A stretch of 64,000 nucleotides of DNA from an uncultured Opitutia bacterium (GTDB lineage Bacteria; Verrucomicrobiota; Verrucomicrobiia; Opitutales; UBA953), in contig CAMFKE010000001.1 of assembly GCA_945957395.1 (NCBI GenBank), positions 310,001 through 374,000 of the forward strand, in the 5' to 3' direction. Below are positions 16,341-25,833 of this stretch, piece after piece (positions within the stretch are counted from its first letter, which is position 1; the number at the start of each line of letters is the position of its first letter). The position numbers and the translations under genes were made by a program. Below the pieces are notes generated by a model. That model had not been told where the DNA came from and made no database searches. It was given only the letters and a program-made list of their open reading frames with translations.

Positions 16341-18710
16341 TTATTTCTTACCGCCCCTGGCCGGTTCCTGCGCCGGGTACTCGACGCGCTGGTGCAGGCT
16401 GTTGAGCAGCGAGCTCTTCAGGCTGGCGCGAAGCTTGCGGATTTCCCGGAAGCTCAGCGGGCATTCGTCGAGCTGGCCGTCCTCGATGCGTTCGGTGACG
16501 ATGTTGTCCACGAGGTCCTCCACGGAGTGCGGGGTGACCTTCTTGAGCGAGCGCGAGGCGGCCTCGACGCTGTCGGCCAGGAGCATGACGGCGGCCTCGC
16601 GGGTGGCGGGCTTGGGGCCGTCGTAGCGGAAGAGCGACTCGTCCACCGTGCGGTCGGCGTCGGGGTCGCCGTGGGCCTCGTTGCGGGCGGCGAGGCAGGC
16701 CTTGTGGTGGAAGAAGCGGATGAGGCCGGTGCCGTGGTGCTGCTCGATGATGTCGATGATGACGCGGGGCAGGCGGTACTCGCGGGCGATTTCGGCGCCT
16801 TCGCGCACATGGCACTTGATGATGAGCGCCGACATGGAGGGCGCCATGTTGTCGTGCGGGCCGGGGCCGGGGTGGCGGTTTTCCGTGAAGTACTCCGGTT
16901 TGGCCATCTTGCCGATGTCGTGGTAGAGCGCGGCGCAGCGGCACAGCAGGGCGTTGGCGCCGATGTCGCCGGCGGCGCGTTCGGCTATGTTGGCGACCAT
17001 CACGCTGTGGTGGAAGGTGCCCGGGGCGATGATCTGCAGTTTGCGCAGGAGGGGACGGTTGTAGTCGGTGAGCTCCAGCAGCGTGATGTCCGTGGTGAAC
17101 TTGAACAGGTTCTCCAGGTACGGGATGAGACCGGCGGCGACCACGCCGGTGAGCAGGCCGGAGGCGAGCGCGGCGAGCGGGATGGTGACGGTCTCCGGCC
17201 GCATCCAGTCGGCCGCCGAGGCGTTGTCAAAGAAGGCGATGAGGGCGACCGGCACGGCGGAGAGCACGCCGGCGGTGACGATGCTGCCGCGCGCGCGCAC
17301 CTCGCGGGCGGCGCGCACGCTGACGAGGGAGGCCAGCAGGGAGGCCAGCAGGATCTGCAGGCTGTTGCCGTTCATGGCCGAGGCGAAGCCGGCGATGAGC
17401 AGGGCGGACACCATGGCCATGTGCGTGCCGGCGAGGACCGTGACCACCAGCGGGGCGAGCGCCCAGGGCGCGATCCATTGAAGGGCTTCGCCGGCGATGG
17501 AGCCGATGCCGGATTCGGCGAGGGAAAGGGTGCCGCGCAGCAGGAGCAGGTTCACCATCACGGTGAGCGCCACGAGCGTCATGGCGCGTTTGGGGCGCGG
17601 TCCCGCCGGGGCCGCCAGCCGCGCGTACATGATGACGAGCGCCATGATGGCCATGCCCCAGATGGTGTTGACGATGAAGGTGCGCGTGAGGCCGAAGTCG
17701 ACGGCCTCGCGCCGGGCGTTCTCGGCGCGGAAGGCGCGCCAGCGTTCCAGGGTCTCCTTGCCCACGGCCACATCGCGGGCGATGAGGGGGGTGCCCTCCT
17801 TCACCTCGACCGGCACCGGCTGGACGGCGGCGGCGGCGGCCTCGCGCACGATGTCCGTGGCGGTGTAATCCATGCGGATGTTGGCGGCCAGACCGGGGTT
17901 GAAGATGTCGGCGATGGCGCGGGAGAGCCTGCGGGCGCCCTCCTGCTCGGAGGCCGCGGGGCCGGCGTCGCTGCCGGCCTGCGCGTGGATGTTTTGTAGG
18001 AGCGTGCGGCGCGCCTCGAACACCGACATTTCGCGCCGGTGTTTTTCGCCGCCGGCGAGGCCGATGGCGGTGAGCCCGTTGAGTGAGGGGAAGGTGGTCT
18101 CGTCGTAGATGCCGCGACGGCACAGCTCTTCGAAAAGCGGAATGGAGTCGCCGAAGATGAAATCGAGGTAGGCTCCGGAGCCGGCGTTTTCCAAGGCCAC
18201 GGAGGCGGAGTAGGCGATGACGCGCGGTGTGCCGGGCAGCGAGCGGGCGGCGGGCAGGTCCTGGATGCGCCGGACGCGTTCGTCGGGGGGGAGGTCCAGG
18301 AGGGCGTCGCGCGAGGCGGCGAGGACCTTGCCGAACTCGCGATATTGGCGCGAGAGCGCCTCGAGCGAGTCGGTGTCCACGCGGAACACCGGCAGCACGC
18401 CCATGCGGGCGATCTGCTGGCGCTCGCGCAGGGCCGATTCGCTCATGTAGGTGAAGTCGAACGGCGCCTCGAAGGTGAATTTCGGGCGCTGGTGAAGCTG
18501 CACGATGGGCGCATGCGGGGGCCGGCCGAGGAAGGCGATGGCGGCGAGCGCGAAGGTGAGGACCAGGAAAACGAAGGCGTCCCAGAGTACCGGCCGGATC
18601 TGGATGCGGTTGTAGAGGCGCGCGTCGTGCGTGATGCGTCGGACGACGGAGAGCTCCTCGCGGCGGTTGCCGCGGAGTCGGGACAGCAGGGATGGCGGAG
18701 TGCGCGGCAT
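16341..18710 (-). CDS. PgpH-like membrane HD hydrolase (7TMR-HD family), probable cyclic-di-AMP phosphodiesterase
   Basis: This 789-residue protein has the complete PgpH/YqfF architecture: a first transmembrane helix (AFVFLVLTFALAAIAFLG, residues 45-62), a periplasmic 7TMR-HDED domain (about 80-330), seven transmembrane helices (about 335-540) and a cytoplasmic HD domain. The HD motif is intact: FHHSVMVANIAERAA, AALYHDIGKMAKPEYF, and IIKCHVREGAEIAREY with IIEQHHGTGL. Relatives degrade the second messenger c-di-AMP. No c-di-AMP synthase is in the window. The gene is divergent from ybaB/ebfC, with a 197-base intergenic region, and ybeY follows downstream. The leader GCGTTGCGCGCCACAACGC before the ATG has a partial inverted repeat. 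Confidence 0.9.
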   Translation of the reverse strand: MPRTPPSLLSRLRGNRREELSVVRRITHDARLYNRIQIRPVLWDAFVFLVLTFALAAIAFLGRPPHAPIVQLHQRPKFTFEAPFDFTYMSESALRERQQIARMGVLPVFRVDTDSLEALSRQYREFGKVLAASRDALLDLPPDERVRRIQDLPAARSLPGTPRVIAYSASVALENAGSGAYLDFIFGDSIPLFEELCRRGIYDETTFPSLNGLTAIGLAGGEKHRREMSVFEARRTLLQNIHAQAGSDAGPAASEQEGARRLSRAIADIFNPGLAANIRMDYTATDIVREAAAAAVQPVPVEVKEGTPLIARDVAVGKETLERWRAFRAENARREAVDFGLTRTFIVNTIWGMAIMALVIMYARLAAPAGPRPKRAMTLVALTVMVNLLLLRGTLSLAESGIGSIAGEALQWIAPWALAPLVVTVLAGTHMAMVSALLIAGFASAMNGNSLQILLASLLASLVSVRAAREVRARGSIVTAGVLSAVPVALIAFFDNASAADWMRPETVTIPLAALASGLLTGVVAAGLIPYLENLFKFTTDITLLELTDYNRPLLRKLQIIAPGTFHHSVMVANIAERAAGDIGANALLCRCAALYHDIGKMAKPEYFTENRHPGPGPHDNMAPSMSALIIKCHVREGAEIAREYRLPRVIIDIIEQHHGTGLIRFFHHKACLAARNEAHGDPDADRTVDESLFRYDGPKPATREAAVMLLADSVEAASRSLKKVTPHSVEDLVDNIVTERIEDGQLDECPLSFREIRKLRASLKSSLLNSLHQRVEYPAQEPARGGKK

Positions 18711-18907
18711 GCGTTGTGGCGCGCAACGCTAACGACAGGCCGGCTTTGGCAAGGGGGGATTTGCCGCCCCGGGGGCCGGCGTTTCGCCGATGGGCGAGGG
18801 CGGGGGGAGGGGCGCGTCCGGGACGCGCTCTTGACTCCCGGGCCAAGGGCGGCCGGATTGGCGGCCTTTCATTTCCAACACCCAACCCCCCACAACACCC
18901 GATTCCC

Positions 18908-19216
18908 ATGGCAGGCGTAGGCAAACTTCTCAAGCAGGCCCAAAAGATGCAGAAGCGCATCGAAGAGGCCCAGGCCGAACTGGCCGCCTCCACCGTCGAA
19001 GTCGCCCACGGAGGCGGCGCGGTGAAGATCGTGATCAACGGTCACAGCGAAATCTCCAAGCTCACCCTCGACCCCGAGTTCCTCAAGGAGGGCAAGGAGG
19101 TCGTCGAGGCCACCCTGCTGTCCGCCCTTCGCGAGGCCTACGCCAAGTCCAAGGAGCTCAACCAGTCCCGCATGCAGGCCGCCACCGACGGCTTCGGGCT
19201 CCCCGGCATCTTCTAA
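18908..19216 (+). CDS. YbaB/EbfC nucleoid-associated protein
   Basis: The 102-residue protein belongs to the YbaB/EbfC family of small DNA-binding dimers. The signature is GKLLKQAQKMQKRIEEAQAELA, forming the N-terminal tweezer helix, then GGGAVKIVINGHSEISKLTLDPEFL and the C-terminal FGLPGIF. In many bacteria it lies between dnaX and recR; neither is near here. The start at 18908 agrees with family length (an upstream in-frame extension to 18692 has no family support). The leader from 18869 is almost free of G and rich in A and C, with no Shine-Dalgarno. A terminator follows 37 bases after the stop. Confidence 0.92.
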   Translation: MAGVGKLLKQAQKMQKRIEEAQAELAASTVEVAHGGGAVKIVINGHSEISKLTLDPEFLKEGKEVVEATLLSALREAYAKSKELNQSRMQAATDGFGLPGIF

Positions 19217-19252
19217 AAAACGAGCGGCGGCCTTCGGGCCTACCTTCAAGAT

Positions 19253-19281
19253 AAAGCCCCGGCGAGTCCGGGGCTTTTTTT
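19253..19281 (+). terminator. Terminator after ybaB/ebfC
   Basis: AAAGCCCCGG and CCGGGGCTTT pair over ten bases around CGAGT and run into a T-tract. Confidence 0.9.
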
Positions 19282-19348
19282 GCGCGCCCCGGGCGCCGGC
19301 ATCGCCGCCGAGCCACCGCGCCGGGGGGATTTTCCTGCGCCAGCAACC

Positions 19349-19381
19349 TTGACAAACATGCGATTCAAACGAGCGTTTCAT
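19349..19381 (+). promoter_or_regulatory. Candidate promoter/operator of the RND efflux operon
   Basis: A consensus -35-like TTGACA occurs at 19349-19354, followed by ATTCAAACGAGCGTTTCAT (about 19363-19381), an inverted repeat with core AAACG-AG-CGTTT. Such a palindrome just behind the -35 is typical of TetR-type repressor sites in front of RND pumps. No convincing -10 is visible at the standard spacing, and no repressor gene is adjacent. Confidence 0.35.
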
Positions 19382-19386
19382 GGCGT

Positions 19387-20613
19387 ATGCCAAAGCTCAT
19401 GAGAATCGCCCGAAAGTCCGCCACCGCCCCTCTCATCACGCTCGTCGCGGCCGCCGCGCTGGTCGGGTGCGGCCGCAAGGCCCCGCCACCCCAGCGCGCG
19501 CTGCCGACCGCCTCGGTGATCACCGTGCAAAGCGAGACCGTGCCGGTGTCCAACGAGTTCATCGGACGCGCCGTGTCCCCCTACGATGTCGAACTGCGCG
19601 CGCAGGTGAACGGCACAATCAAGGAAAAGCTCATGAAGGACGGCGCCACGGTGAAGGCCGGCGACCTGCTCTTCGTCATCGACGACATCCCTTATCTGGC
19701 GGCTCATGACAACGCCCGGGCCATGGTGGCCCAGCGCGAATCCGACCTGACCAACGCCGAGCGCACGCTCGCCCGCCTGCGCTCCGTGAGCGACCCGCGC
19801 GCGGTGAGCGACAAGGACCTCGACGACGCCATCAACGCGGTGGCCGGGGCTAAGGCCTCGCTGGCCGCGGCCCGGTCCGGGCTCATCAAGGCGAAGTGGG
19901 ACTTGGACAACACGCGCATCAAGGCCCCCGTGGCCGGCACGGTCGGCAAGAGCGCCTTCGATGTGGGCGCGCCCGTGGTGGCCAACGGAGCGGCCCTCGT
20001 GCGCCTGCAGCAGTTCGACCCGATCTGGGTCACCTTCACCATCCCGGAAAGCACCGTGCTCAAGCTCGCCCAGGGCATCGAGAGCAACCGCATCGTGGAC
20101 GCCGATCCGTCCAACCTGCGCGCCAACCTCGTGCTCACCAACGGCAGCAAGTACCCGGTCACCGGCCGCATGAACTTCTCGGATGTCAATGTGCGCACCG
20201 ATGTGGCCGCCATCGACGCGCGCGCCGTGTTCGCCAACCCCGACCGCGCCCTCATGCCCGGCCAGTTCTTCCGCGTCACCATCTCCGGCCCCAAGAAGCG
20301 CGGCGTCTTCCTCGTGCCCCAGCGCGCCGTCGAGATCAGCCCCGCCGGACAGACCGTGCTCGTCGTCACCAAGGCCAAGGACAAGGAGGGCCGCGAGTAC
20401 GACGCGCTCTTCCGCCGCCCCGTGAAGACCGGCGAATGGATCGGCGAGCGCTGGGTCGTCGAATCCGGACTCGCCGACGGCGACCGCGTGGTCGTCGAGG
20501 GCACCATCGCGCGCATGATGCCCCCCGGCGCGCCCGTCGCCGTGAAGCCCTATGAGCCCGCCGCGGCCAAGCCCGCCGAAGCCGCCGCCAACGCCAAGCC
20601 CGCCGCGAAATGA
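19387..20613 (+). CDS. RND efflux periplasmic adaptor lipoprotein (AcrA/MexA type)
   Basis: The 408-residue adaptor links an inner-membrane RND pump to an outer-membrane channel. The N-terminus is a lipoprotein signal with lipobox LVGC (about residue 28). Then come the first lipoyl half (RAQVNGTIKEKLMKDGATVKAGDLLFVID), an alpha-hairpin (LAAHDNARAMVAQRESDLTNAERTLARL...), the second lipoyl half (TRIKAPVAGTVGKSAFDVGAPV), a beta-barrel (FDPIWVTFTIPES) and the membrane-proximal domain. The Lys/Ala/Pro-rich C-terminal tail is longer than usual. Its stop overlaps the pump start by ATGA. ATG 19387 is followed by another in-frame ATG four codons later, so the start is uncertain by a few codons. Confidence 0.93.
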   Translation: MPKLMRIARKSATAPLITLVAAAALVGCGRKAPPPQRALPTASVITVQSETVPVSNEFIGRAVSPYDVELRAQVNGTIKEKLMKDGATVKAGDLLFVIDDIPYLAAHDNARAMVAQRESDLTNAERTLARLRSVSDPRAVSDKDLDDAINAVAGAKASLAAARSGLIKAKWDLDNTRIKAPVAGTVGKSAFDVGAPVVANGAALVRLQQFDPIWVTFTIPESTVLKLAQGIESNRIVDADPSNLRANLVLTNGSKYPVTGRMNFSDVNVRTDVAAIDARAVFANPDRALMPGQFFRVTISGPKKRGVFLVPQRAVEISPAGQTVLVVTKAKDKEGREYDALFRRPVKTGEWIGERWVVESGLADGDRVVVEGTIARMMPPGAPVAVKPYEPAAAKPAEAAANAKPAAK

Positions 20614-23600
20614 ACCCGCGCTTCTTCATCAACCGCCCGATCTTCGCGGCGGTCCTGTCCATCTTCATCCTGCTGGTGGGCTTCATCGCGATGCGCAACC
20701 TCGCCGTGGAGCAGGCGCCCAACATCACGCCCCCCACCGTCGAGATCTCCGCCACCTATCCCGGCGCCTCCGCCGAGGAGGTGGCCCGCGCCGTGGCCAC
20801 GCCCATCGAGAGCCGCCTCTCCGGCGCCGAGCGCATGCTGTACTACTCCTCGTCCAGCAACAGCGACGGCTCGCTCTCCATCACCGTCACCTTCGAGGTC
20901 GGCACCGACATCGACATCGCCACGGTGGACCTGCAGAACCGCGTCAACCGCGCCACGCCGCAGCTGCCGCAGGAGGTCACCCGCATGGGTGTGACCGTCG
21001 CCAAGAAGTCCTCCTCCATCCTGGGCGTGCTCGCGCTGAAGTCCGCCGACCCGCAGTACGACGCGCTCTTCCTGGGCAACTACGCGACGATCAACTTCCT
21101 CGACAGCATCAAGCGCGTGCCCGGCGTGGGCGACGCCACGGTGTTCGGCGCCTCCGATTACACCATGCGCGTGCTGCTCGACCCCGTGCGCATGGCCCGT
21201 CTGGGCGTCACGCCCTCCGATGTCGCCCAGGTGCTGCGTGAGCAGAACAACTCGTTCCCGGCCGGCATGCTCGGACGCGAGCCCGCCCCGGCGCGCACCG
21301 AGTACACCATCCCGGTGGTCACCCGCAGCCGCCTCAGCGAGGTGTCGCAGTTCGAGGAGCTCATCGTGCGCTCCATGCCCGACGGCGCCACCGTGCGTCT
21401 GCGCGATGTCGCCCGCATCGAGCTGGGCGGCCAGAGCTACAGCATGGAGGGTCGCCTCAACGGCAAGCCCGCCGCCATCATCCCCATCTACCTCGCTCCC
21501 GGCGCCAACGCGCTGAACACCGTGGACGCCGTGAAGAAGACGATGGACGAGTTCTCCGTGCGTTTCCCGCAGGGCGTCACCTACGACATGCCCTACGACA
21601 CCACGCCGTTCATCCGCGTGTCGGTGCAGGAGGTGCTCAAGACCCTCGCCGAGGCCATGGTGCTCGTGTTCCTCGTCGTCTACCTGTTCCTGCAGAACTG
21701 GCGCGCCACGCTCATCCCGATGCTCACCGTGCCGGTGTCGCTCATCGGCACCTTCGCCGGCATGTACGCGCTGGGCTTCTCCATCAACACCCTGACCCTC
21801 TTCGGCATGGTGCTCGCCATCGGCATCGTGGTGGACGACGCCATCGTGGTGCTCGAAAATGTGGAGCGCATCATGACGGAGGAGAAACTCCCGCCGCGCG
21901 AGGCGACCAAGAAGGCGATGAAGGACATCACCGGACCGGTCGTGGCCATCGTGCTCGTGCTGTGCGCGGTGTTCGTGCCGGTGGGCTTCCTGGGCGGACT
22001 CTCCGGCCAGCTGTACCGCCAGTTCGCCATCACCATCGCCATGTCGGTGGTGCTCTCCGGCATCGTCGCTCTCACCCTGTGCCCGGCGCTGTGCGCGCTG
22101 CTGCTCAAGTCCGACCACGGCCCCAAGCGCGGCTTCTTCGGCTGGTTCAACGACCGCTTCGAACGGCTCACCCGCGGCTACACCTCGGGCGTGCGCAAGA
22201 CGCTGCGCCACGCCGGCATCACCTTCACGCTCTTCCTCGCCCTGTGCGCCGGCACCTACGGCCTGTTCAAGAAGGTGCCCACGGGCTTCATCCCGGCCGA
22301 GGACCAGGGCTCGATGTTCGTGGGCGTCATGCTCCCGGACGGCGCCTCCAAGGAGCGCACCACGGCCGTGCTCGAGAAGGTCGAGCGCGTGCTGCTGGAC
22401 CAGCCCGAGATCCAGAACGCGGTGTGCCTCAACGGCATGAACTTCCTCTTCGGCACCCGCACCGCCAACGGCGCCACGCTCTTCGTGCGCCTGCGCCCGT
22501 GGTCGGAACGCTCCGGCCCCGGCCAGGATGTGGACAGCCTGGTGGCCCGCTGCTCGCGTGAGTTCGCCGCCATCAACGAGGCGCTCATCATCGCCGTGAA
22601 CCCGCCGCCCATTCAGGGCCTGGGCTCCAGCGCCGGCTTCTCCGTGCAGCTGCTCAACCGCACCGGCATGCCGCTCAACGAGTTCGCCGCCAAGACCGGC
22701 GCCTTCCGCGCCGAGCTCGCCAAGCTGCCCGAACTCTCGGCCGCCTCGCTGCGCACCGGCTTCTCCATCGGCGCCCCCAAGGTGTACCTGAACCTCGACC
22801 GCGAACGCGCCAAGTCGCTGGGCATCCCGGTGGACGAGGTGTTCACCACGCTGCAGGCCTACCTGGGCACCACCTATGTGAACGACTTCTTCAAGTTCGG
22901 CCGCGTGTACAAGGTGCAGCTCGAAGGCGAGGCCGACTACCGCCGCTCCACCGACGACTTCCAGCTCCTGCAGGTGCGCAACGGCTCCGGCGAGATGGTC
23001 CCGCTCAACGCCGTGATCACGCCCGACTTCACCACCGGTCCTGACGCCCTCACGCACTTCAACGGCAACCAGACCGTCTCCCTCGCCGGCGCCCCGGCCC
23101 CCGGCTACAGCACGGGCGAGGCCATGGCCGCCATCGAGAAACTGGCCAACGAGAAGCTCGTGGCGGAGGGCCTCGACTACGCCTGGGACGGCGTCTCCTA
23201 CCAGGAGAAGCGTACCGGCAGCGACTCCGCGAAGGTGTTCATCCTCGGTCTGGTGATGGTGTTCCTCCTGCTCGCCGCCCAGTACGAGAGCTGGACGATC
23301 CCGTTCGCCGTGATCCTGAGCATCCCCATCGGCATCTTCGGCGCGCTCCTGTCGGTGTTCATGCGCGACATGCCCAACGACACCTACTTCCAGATCGGTC
23401 TGCTCACGCTCGTCGGTCTGGCCGCCAAGAACGCCATTCTCATCGTGGAGTTCGCGAACACCCGCGTGGCCGCCGGCATGCCGCTGCTCGACGCCGCCGC
23501 CGAGGCCGCGCGCCTTCGCCTGCGACCGATCATCATGACCTCGCTGGCGTTCATCCTCGGCGTGTTCCCGCTCGTCATCGCCAAGGGCGCCGGCGCCGCG

Positions 23601-23771
23601 GGCCGCCACTCCATCGGCACCGGCGTGTGCGGCGGCATGCTCGCGGCGACTTTCATCGCCATCTTCTTCATCCCGCTGTTCTTCGTGCTGATGCGCCGCG
23701 TCGCCGACCGCGTGTCCGCCCTGTCCGGCCCGCGCGAAGCGGCCTCCGGCCATGACGAGCACGGGGATTGA
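20610..23771 (+). CDS. RND multidrug efflux transporter (AcrB/MexB family)
   Basis: This 1053-residue inner-membrane proton-drug antiporter is the normal size for hydrophobe/amphiphile efflux-1 pumps. TM1 is FFINRPIFAAVLSIFILLVGFIAM. The proton-relay Asp pair in TM4 is present in LAIGIVVDDAIVVLENVERIM, and the TM10 region has LLTLVGLAAKNAILIVEFAN. The two large periplasmic loops with porter and funnel subdomains are intact, and PTGFIPAEDQGSMFVGVMLPDGAS marks the start of the second loop. ATGA overlap with the adaptor gene implies translational coupling. No TolC-type gene follows, so the pump must borrow an outer-membrane channel. A terminator lies 48 bases after the stop. Confidence 0.96.
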   Translation: MNPRFFINRPIFAAVLSIFILLVGFIAMRNLAVEQAPNITPPTVEISATYPGASAEEVARAVATPIESRLSGAERMLYYSSSSNSDGSLSITVTFEVGTDIDIATVDLQNRVNRATPQLPQEVTRMGVTVAKKSSSILGVLALKSADPQYDALFLGNYATINFLDSIKRVPGVGDATVFGASDYTMRVLLDPVRMARLGVTPSDVAQVLREQNNSFPAGMLGREPAPARTEYTIPVVTRSRLSEVSQFEELIVRSMPDGATVRLRDVARIELGGQSYSMEGRLNGKPAAIIPIYLAPGANALNTVDAVKKTMDEFSVRFPQGVTYDMPYDTTPFIRVSVQEVLKTLAEAMVLVFLVVYLFLQNWRATLIPMLTVPVSLIGTFAGMYALGFSINTLTLFGMVLAIGIVVDDAIVVLENVERIMTEEKLPPREATKKAMKDITGPVVAIVLVLCAVFVPVGFLGGLSGQLYRQFAITIAMSVVLSGIVALTLCPALCALLLKSDHGPKRGFFGWFNDRFERLTRGYTSGVRKTLRHAGITFTLFLALCAGTYGLFKKVPTGFIPAEDQGSMFVGVMLPDGASKERTTAVLEKVERVLLDQPEIQNAVCLNGMNFLFGTRTANGATLFVRLRPWSERSGPGQDVDSLVARCSREFAAINEALIIAVNPPPIQGLGSSAGFSVQLLNRTGMPLNEFAAKTGAFRAELAKLPELSAASLRTGFSIGAPKVYLNLDRERAKSLGIPVDEVFTTLQAYLGTTYVNDFFKFGRVYKVQLEGEADYRRSTDDFQLLQVRNGSGEMVPLNAVITPDFTTGPDALTHFNGNQTVSLAGAPAPGYSTGEAMAAIEKLANEKLVAEGLDYAWDGVSYQEKRTGSDSAKVFILGLVMVFLLLAAQYESWTIPFAVILSIPIGIFGALLSVFMRDMPNDTYFQIGLLTLVGLAAKNAILIVEFANTRVAAGMPLLDAAAEAARLRLRPIIMTSLAFILGVFPLVIAKGAGAAGRHSIGTGVCGGMLAATFIAIFFIPLFFVLMRRVADRVSALSGPREAASGHDEHGD

Positions 23772-23818
23772 ACGACGATGCCGTGAGGCTTCGGGGGCCC
23801 ATCCCCGCCGCCTGAATC

Positions 23819-23857
23819 AAAAGCCCGCTCCGGTCTCCTCCGGGGCGGGCTTTTTTT
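23819..23857 (+). terminator. Terminator after the RND operon
   Basis: AAAAGCCCGC and GCGGGCTTTTTTT pair around a loop with a second small CCGG/CCGG stem, ending in a run of seven T. The A-run makes it usable for the convergent Sel1 gene as well. Confidence 0.88.
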
Positions 23858-23875
23858 CGTGGTGAGCGTGGCGCT

Positions 23876-25657
23876 TCAGTCGCGCGCCTTCGGCGTTTTG
23901 GATTTCACGAGGCGGCGCAGTTCGTCCGCTCGCTCGGCGGCGCGCTCCTTGCGGAACGGGTCGAGGCGTTCGCGCATCTGCGCGGCCGGGTTGGCGTCGG
24001 CGGAGAGGCCGCCCTCGACGCTCAGGAGCACCCAGGCGTAGGCCAGGATGCGGTCGGCCGCCACGCCTTCGCCGTTCCACAGGCACACGCCGTACCAGGA
24101 TTGGGCGCGCGCGTCGCCCAGCTCCGCGCCGCGGCTCGCGCAGTAGGCGGCTTCGCGCAGGTCCTTTTCCACGCCCGTTCCGGATTCGTAGATCTTGGCC
24201 AGCGCCAGCCACGAGGCGGCGTCGCCCAGTTCGCCCGCACGACGGTGGAAACGCATGGCGCGCGCCATGTCGCGCGGCGTGTCCGCATCGCCTTTGGAAA
24301 GCAGCCTGGCGGCCTCCTTCATCGCGCCCACATGCCCCTGGTCGGCGGCGGCCTCCAGCAGGCGCATCGCCTCCGCCGGGTCGGCTTCCAGCAACGGGCC
24401 GCCTTTGCGCATCCGCTTGGCCAGCTCGAAGCGCGCGTCGGCCTCGCCGAGCCGCGCGGCGCGCTGAAGCCGCAGCAGTTCCGCGTGCTCACGGTGGTGC
24501 TTGGCCGGCGCGAAACCCTGCGAGGCGGCGCGCTTCAGCCAGAAATTGAACAGGTCCGGGTCGGCCTTCTGGACCTCGGATCCGCTTTCATACAGGCGCG
24601 CCAGGTCGTACTGGGCGCGCGCATGGCCGGATTCCGCCGCCTGCTTCAGCAGTGTCAGCGCGCCGCCCGGATCCTTCGGCGCGCCGCGTCCGGCGCTCAG
24701 CAGCGTCGCGAGCGCATAGCGCGCCCGAGGCTCACCCGCCGTCGCCGGCGCGCGCAGGTCGCGCGCCGCGCGCGCATCCGCGACGCGGTCGGGCGCGTCC
24801 TCCGCGACGAGGCAGGCCAGTTCCAGTCGGGCGTCGGGAACGCCGTCGTCGGCGGCCATGGAAAGCCAGCGCATGGCTTCGGCGCGGCTGCGGGGAACCC
24901 CCACGCCGTTGAGGCAGAGCAGGGCGTAGCGCAGACGCGCCGCGGGATGCCCGCCTCGCGCCGCATCGCCCATGCGCCGGGCCCCCTCGGCGAGCGCGCC
25001 CTTGTCGCGCTCGTCGCGCAGCAGCAGCGCGGCGTACTCGTACGCGGACGGCGCGTGGCCGGCGTCGGCGGCGGCGCGAAGCAGGTCGGCGTGCTCGGAG
25101 GGGCGGACGGGCTCGGCCTTGCGCGAGCCCAGCAGCGAGGCCAGCCGGTGCTGCGCCGCCGTGTGCCCGCCGGAGGCCGCCGCGCGCAGCCGTCTCGCCG
25201 CCTCGGCGTAGTCGAGCGGCACGCCCTCGCCGAGTTCGTGCATGCGACCGAGCCGGTAGGCCGCGTCGGGGTCGCCTCCGTCGGCGGCGAACGCGTACCA
25301 GCGCGCCGCCTCGGCGAGGTCGCGCGCGGTGCCGTTGCCGGTGCGCAGGGCGTCGCCCAGGGCCCGCTGGGCGTCGACATGGCCCTGCATGGCCGCCTTC
25401 CAGTGCCAGGCGAAGGCGGCGGCGGGGTCCTTTTTCAGGGAGAGTCCCTGCGCGAAGCGCTCGCCCAGCAGGTGCTGCGCGGAGGCCTCCCCCTTTTCGG
25501 CCCGTCGCCAGAGCCTGACGAGCAGGTCGCCTCCGGCGCGTATCTCGGCGGGCGCCGCAAGCTCTTCCGCCGTACCGGGTTGCGCGAGGGCGGCGCAGGT
25601 CGCCAGCGCGAGGGCGAGACCCGCTCTTGTCATTGGAATGTGGATGCAATTGGGCAT
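23876..25657 (-). CDS. Secreted or periplasmic Sel1-repeat protein
   Basis: The 593-residue protein consists of a signal peptide (TRAGLALALATCAALAQPGTA) followed by more than a dozen Sel1-like repeats, each about 36 residues with the pattern A-x-x-x-L-G-x-x-Y/F...G-x-x-x-D-x-x-x-A-x-x-W/L-x-x-x-A-A, for example WYAFAADGGDPDAAYRLGRMHELGEGV and ARLYESGSEVQKADPDLFNFWLKRAASQG. Sel1 arrays are alpha-solenoid scaffolds for protein-protein contacts; no enzymatic domain is visible. The ATG at 25657 has GGAAG ten bases upstream and is chosen, though ATG 25633 also opens a valid signal peptide. The C-terminus (ERADELRRLVKSKTPKARD) is basic. It is convergent with the RND operon. Confidence 0.88.
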   Translation of the reverse strand: MPNCIHIPMTRAGLALALATCAALAQPGTAEELAAPAEIRAGGDLLVRLWRRAEKGEASAQHLLGERFAQGLSLKKDPAAAFAWHWKAAMQGHVDAQRALGDALRTGNGTARDLAEAARWYAFAADGGDPDAAYRLGRMHELGEGVPLDYAEAARRLRAAASGGHTAAQHRLASLLGSRKAEPVRPSEHADLLRAAADAGHAPSAYEYAALLLRDERDKGALAEGARRMGDAARGGHPAARLRYALLCLNGVGVPRSRAEAMRWLSMAADDGVPDARLELACLVAEDAPDRVADARAARDLRAPATAGEPRARYALATLLSAGRGAPKDPGGALTLLKQAAESGHARAQYDLARLYESGSEVQKADPDLFNFWLKRAASQGFAPAKHHREHAELLRLQRAARLGEADARFELAKRMRKGGPLLEADPAEAMRLLEAAADQGHVGAMKEAARLLSKGDADTPRDMARAMRFHRRAGELGDAASWLALAKIYESGTGVEKDLREAAYCASRGAELGDARAQSWYGVCLWNGEGVAADRILAYAWVLLSVEGGLSADANPAAQMRERLDPFRKERAAERADELRRLVKSKTPKARD

Positions 25658-25833
25658 GTCCCGGCGTCTTCCGTGCGTGTTGGGAGCCGCCCATCTTACG
25701 GAAATCGCCGAGCCGGAAACCGAAAACCGCGCCGACACCGCGGCGTAACAGCGGTGTCAACCTGCGGGCCAGGGGACATGCGGGTTGCCGGTCCGCCGGC
25801 AGGTTTTAGAACGGCGCCCAATCCAAGCCGGTT

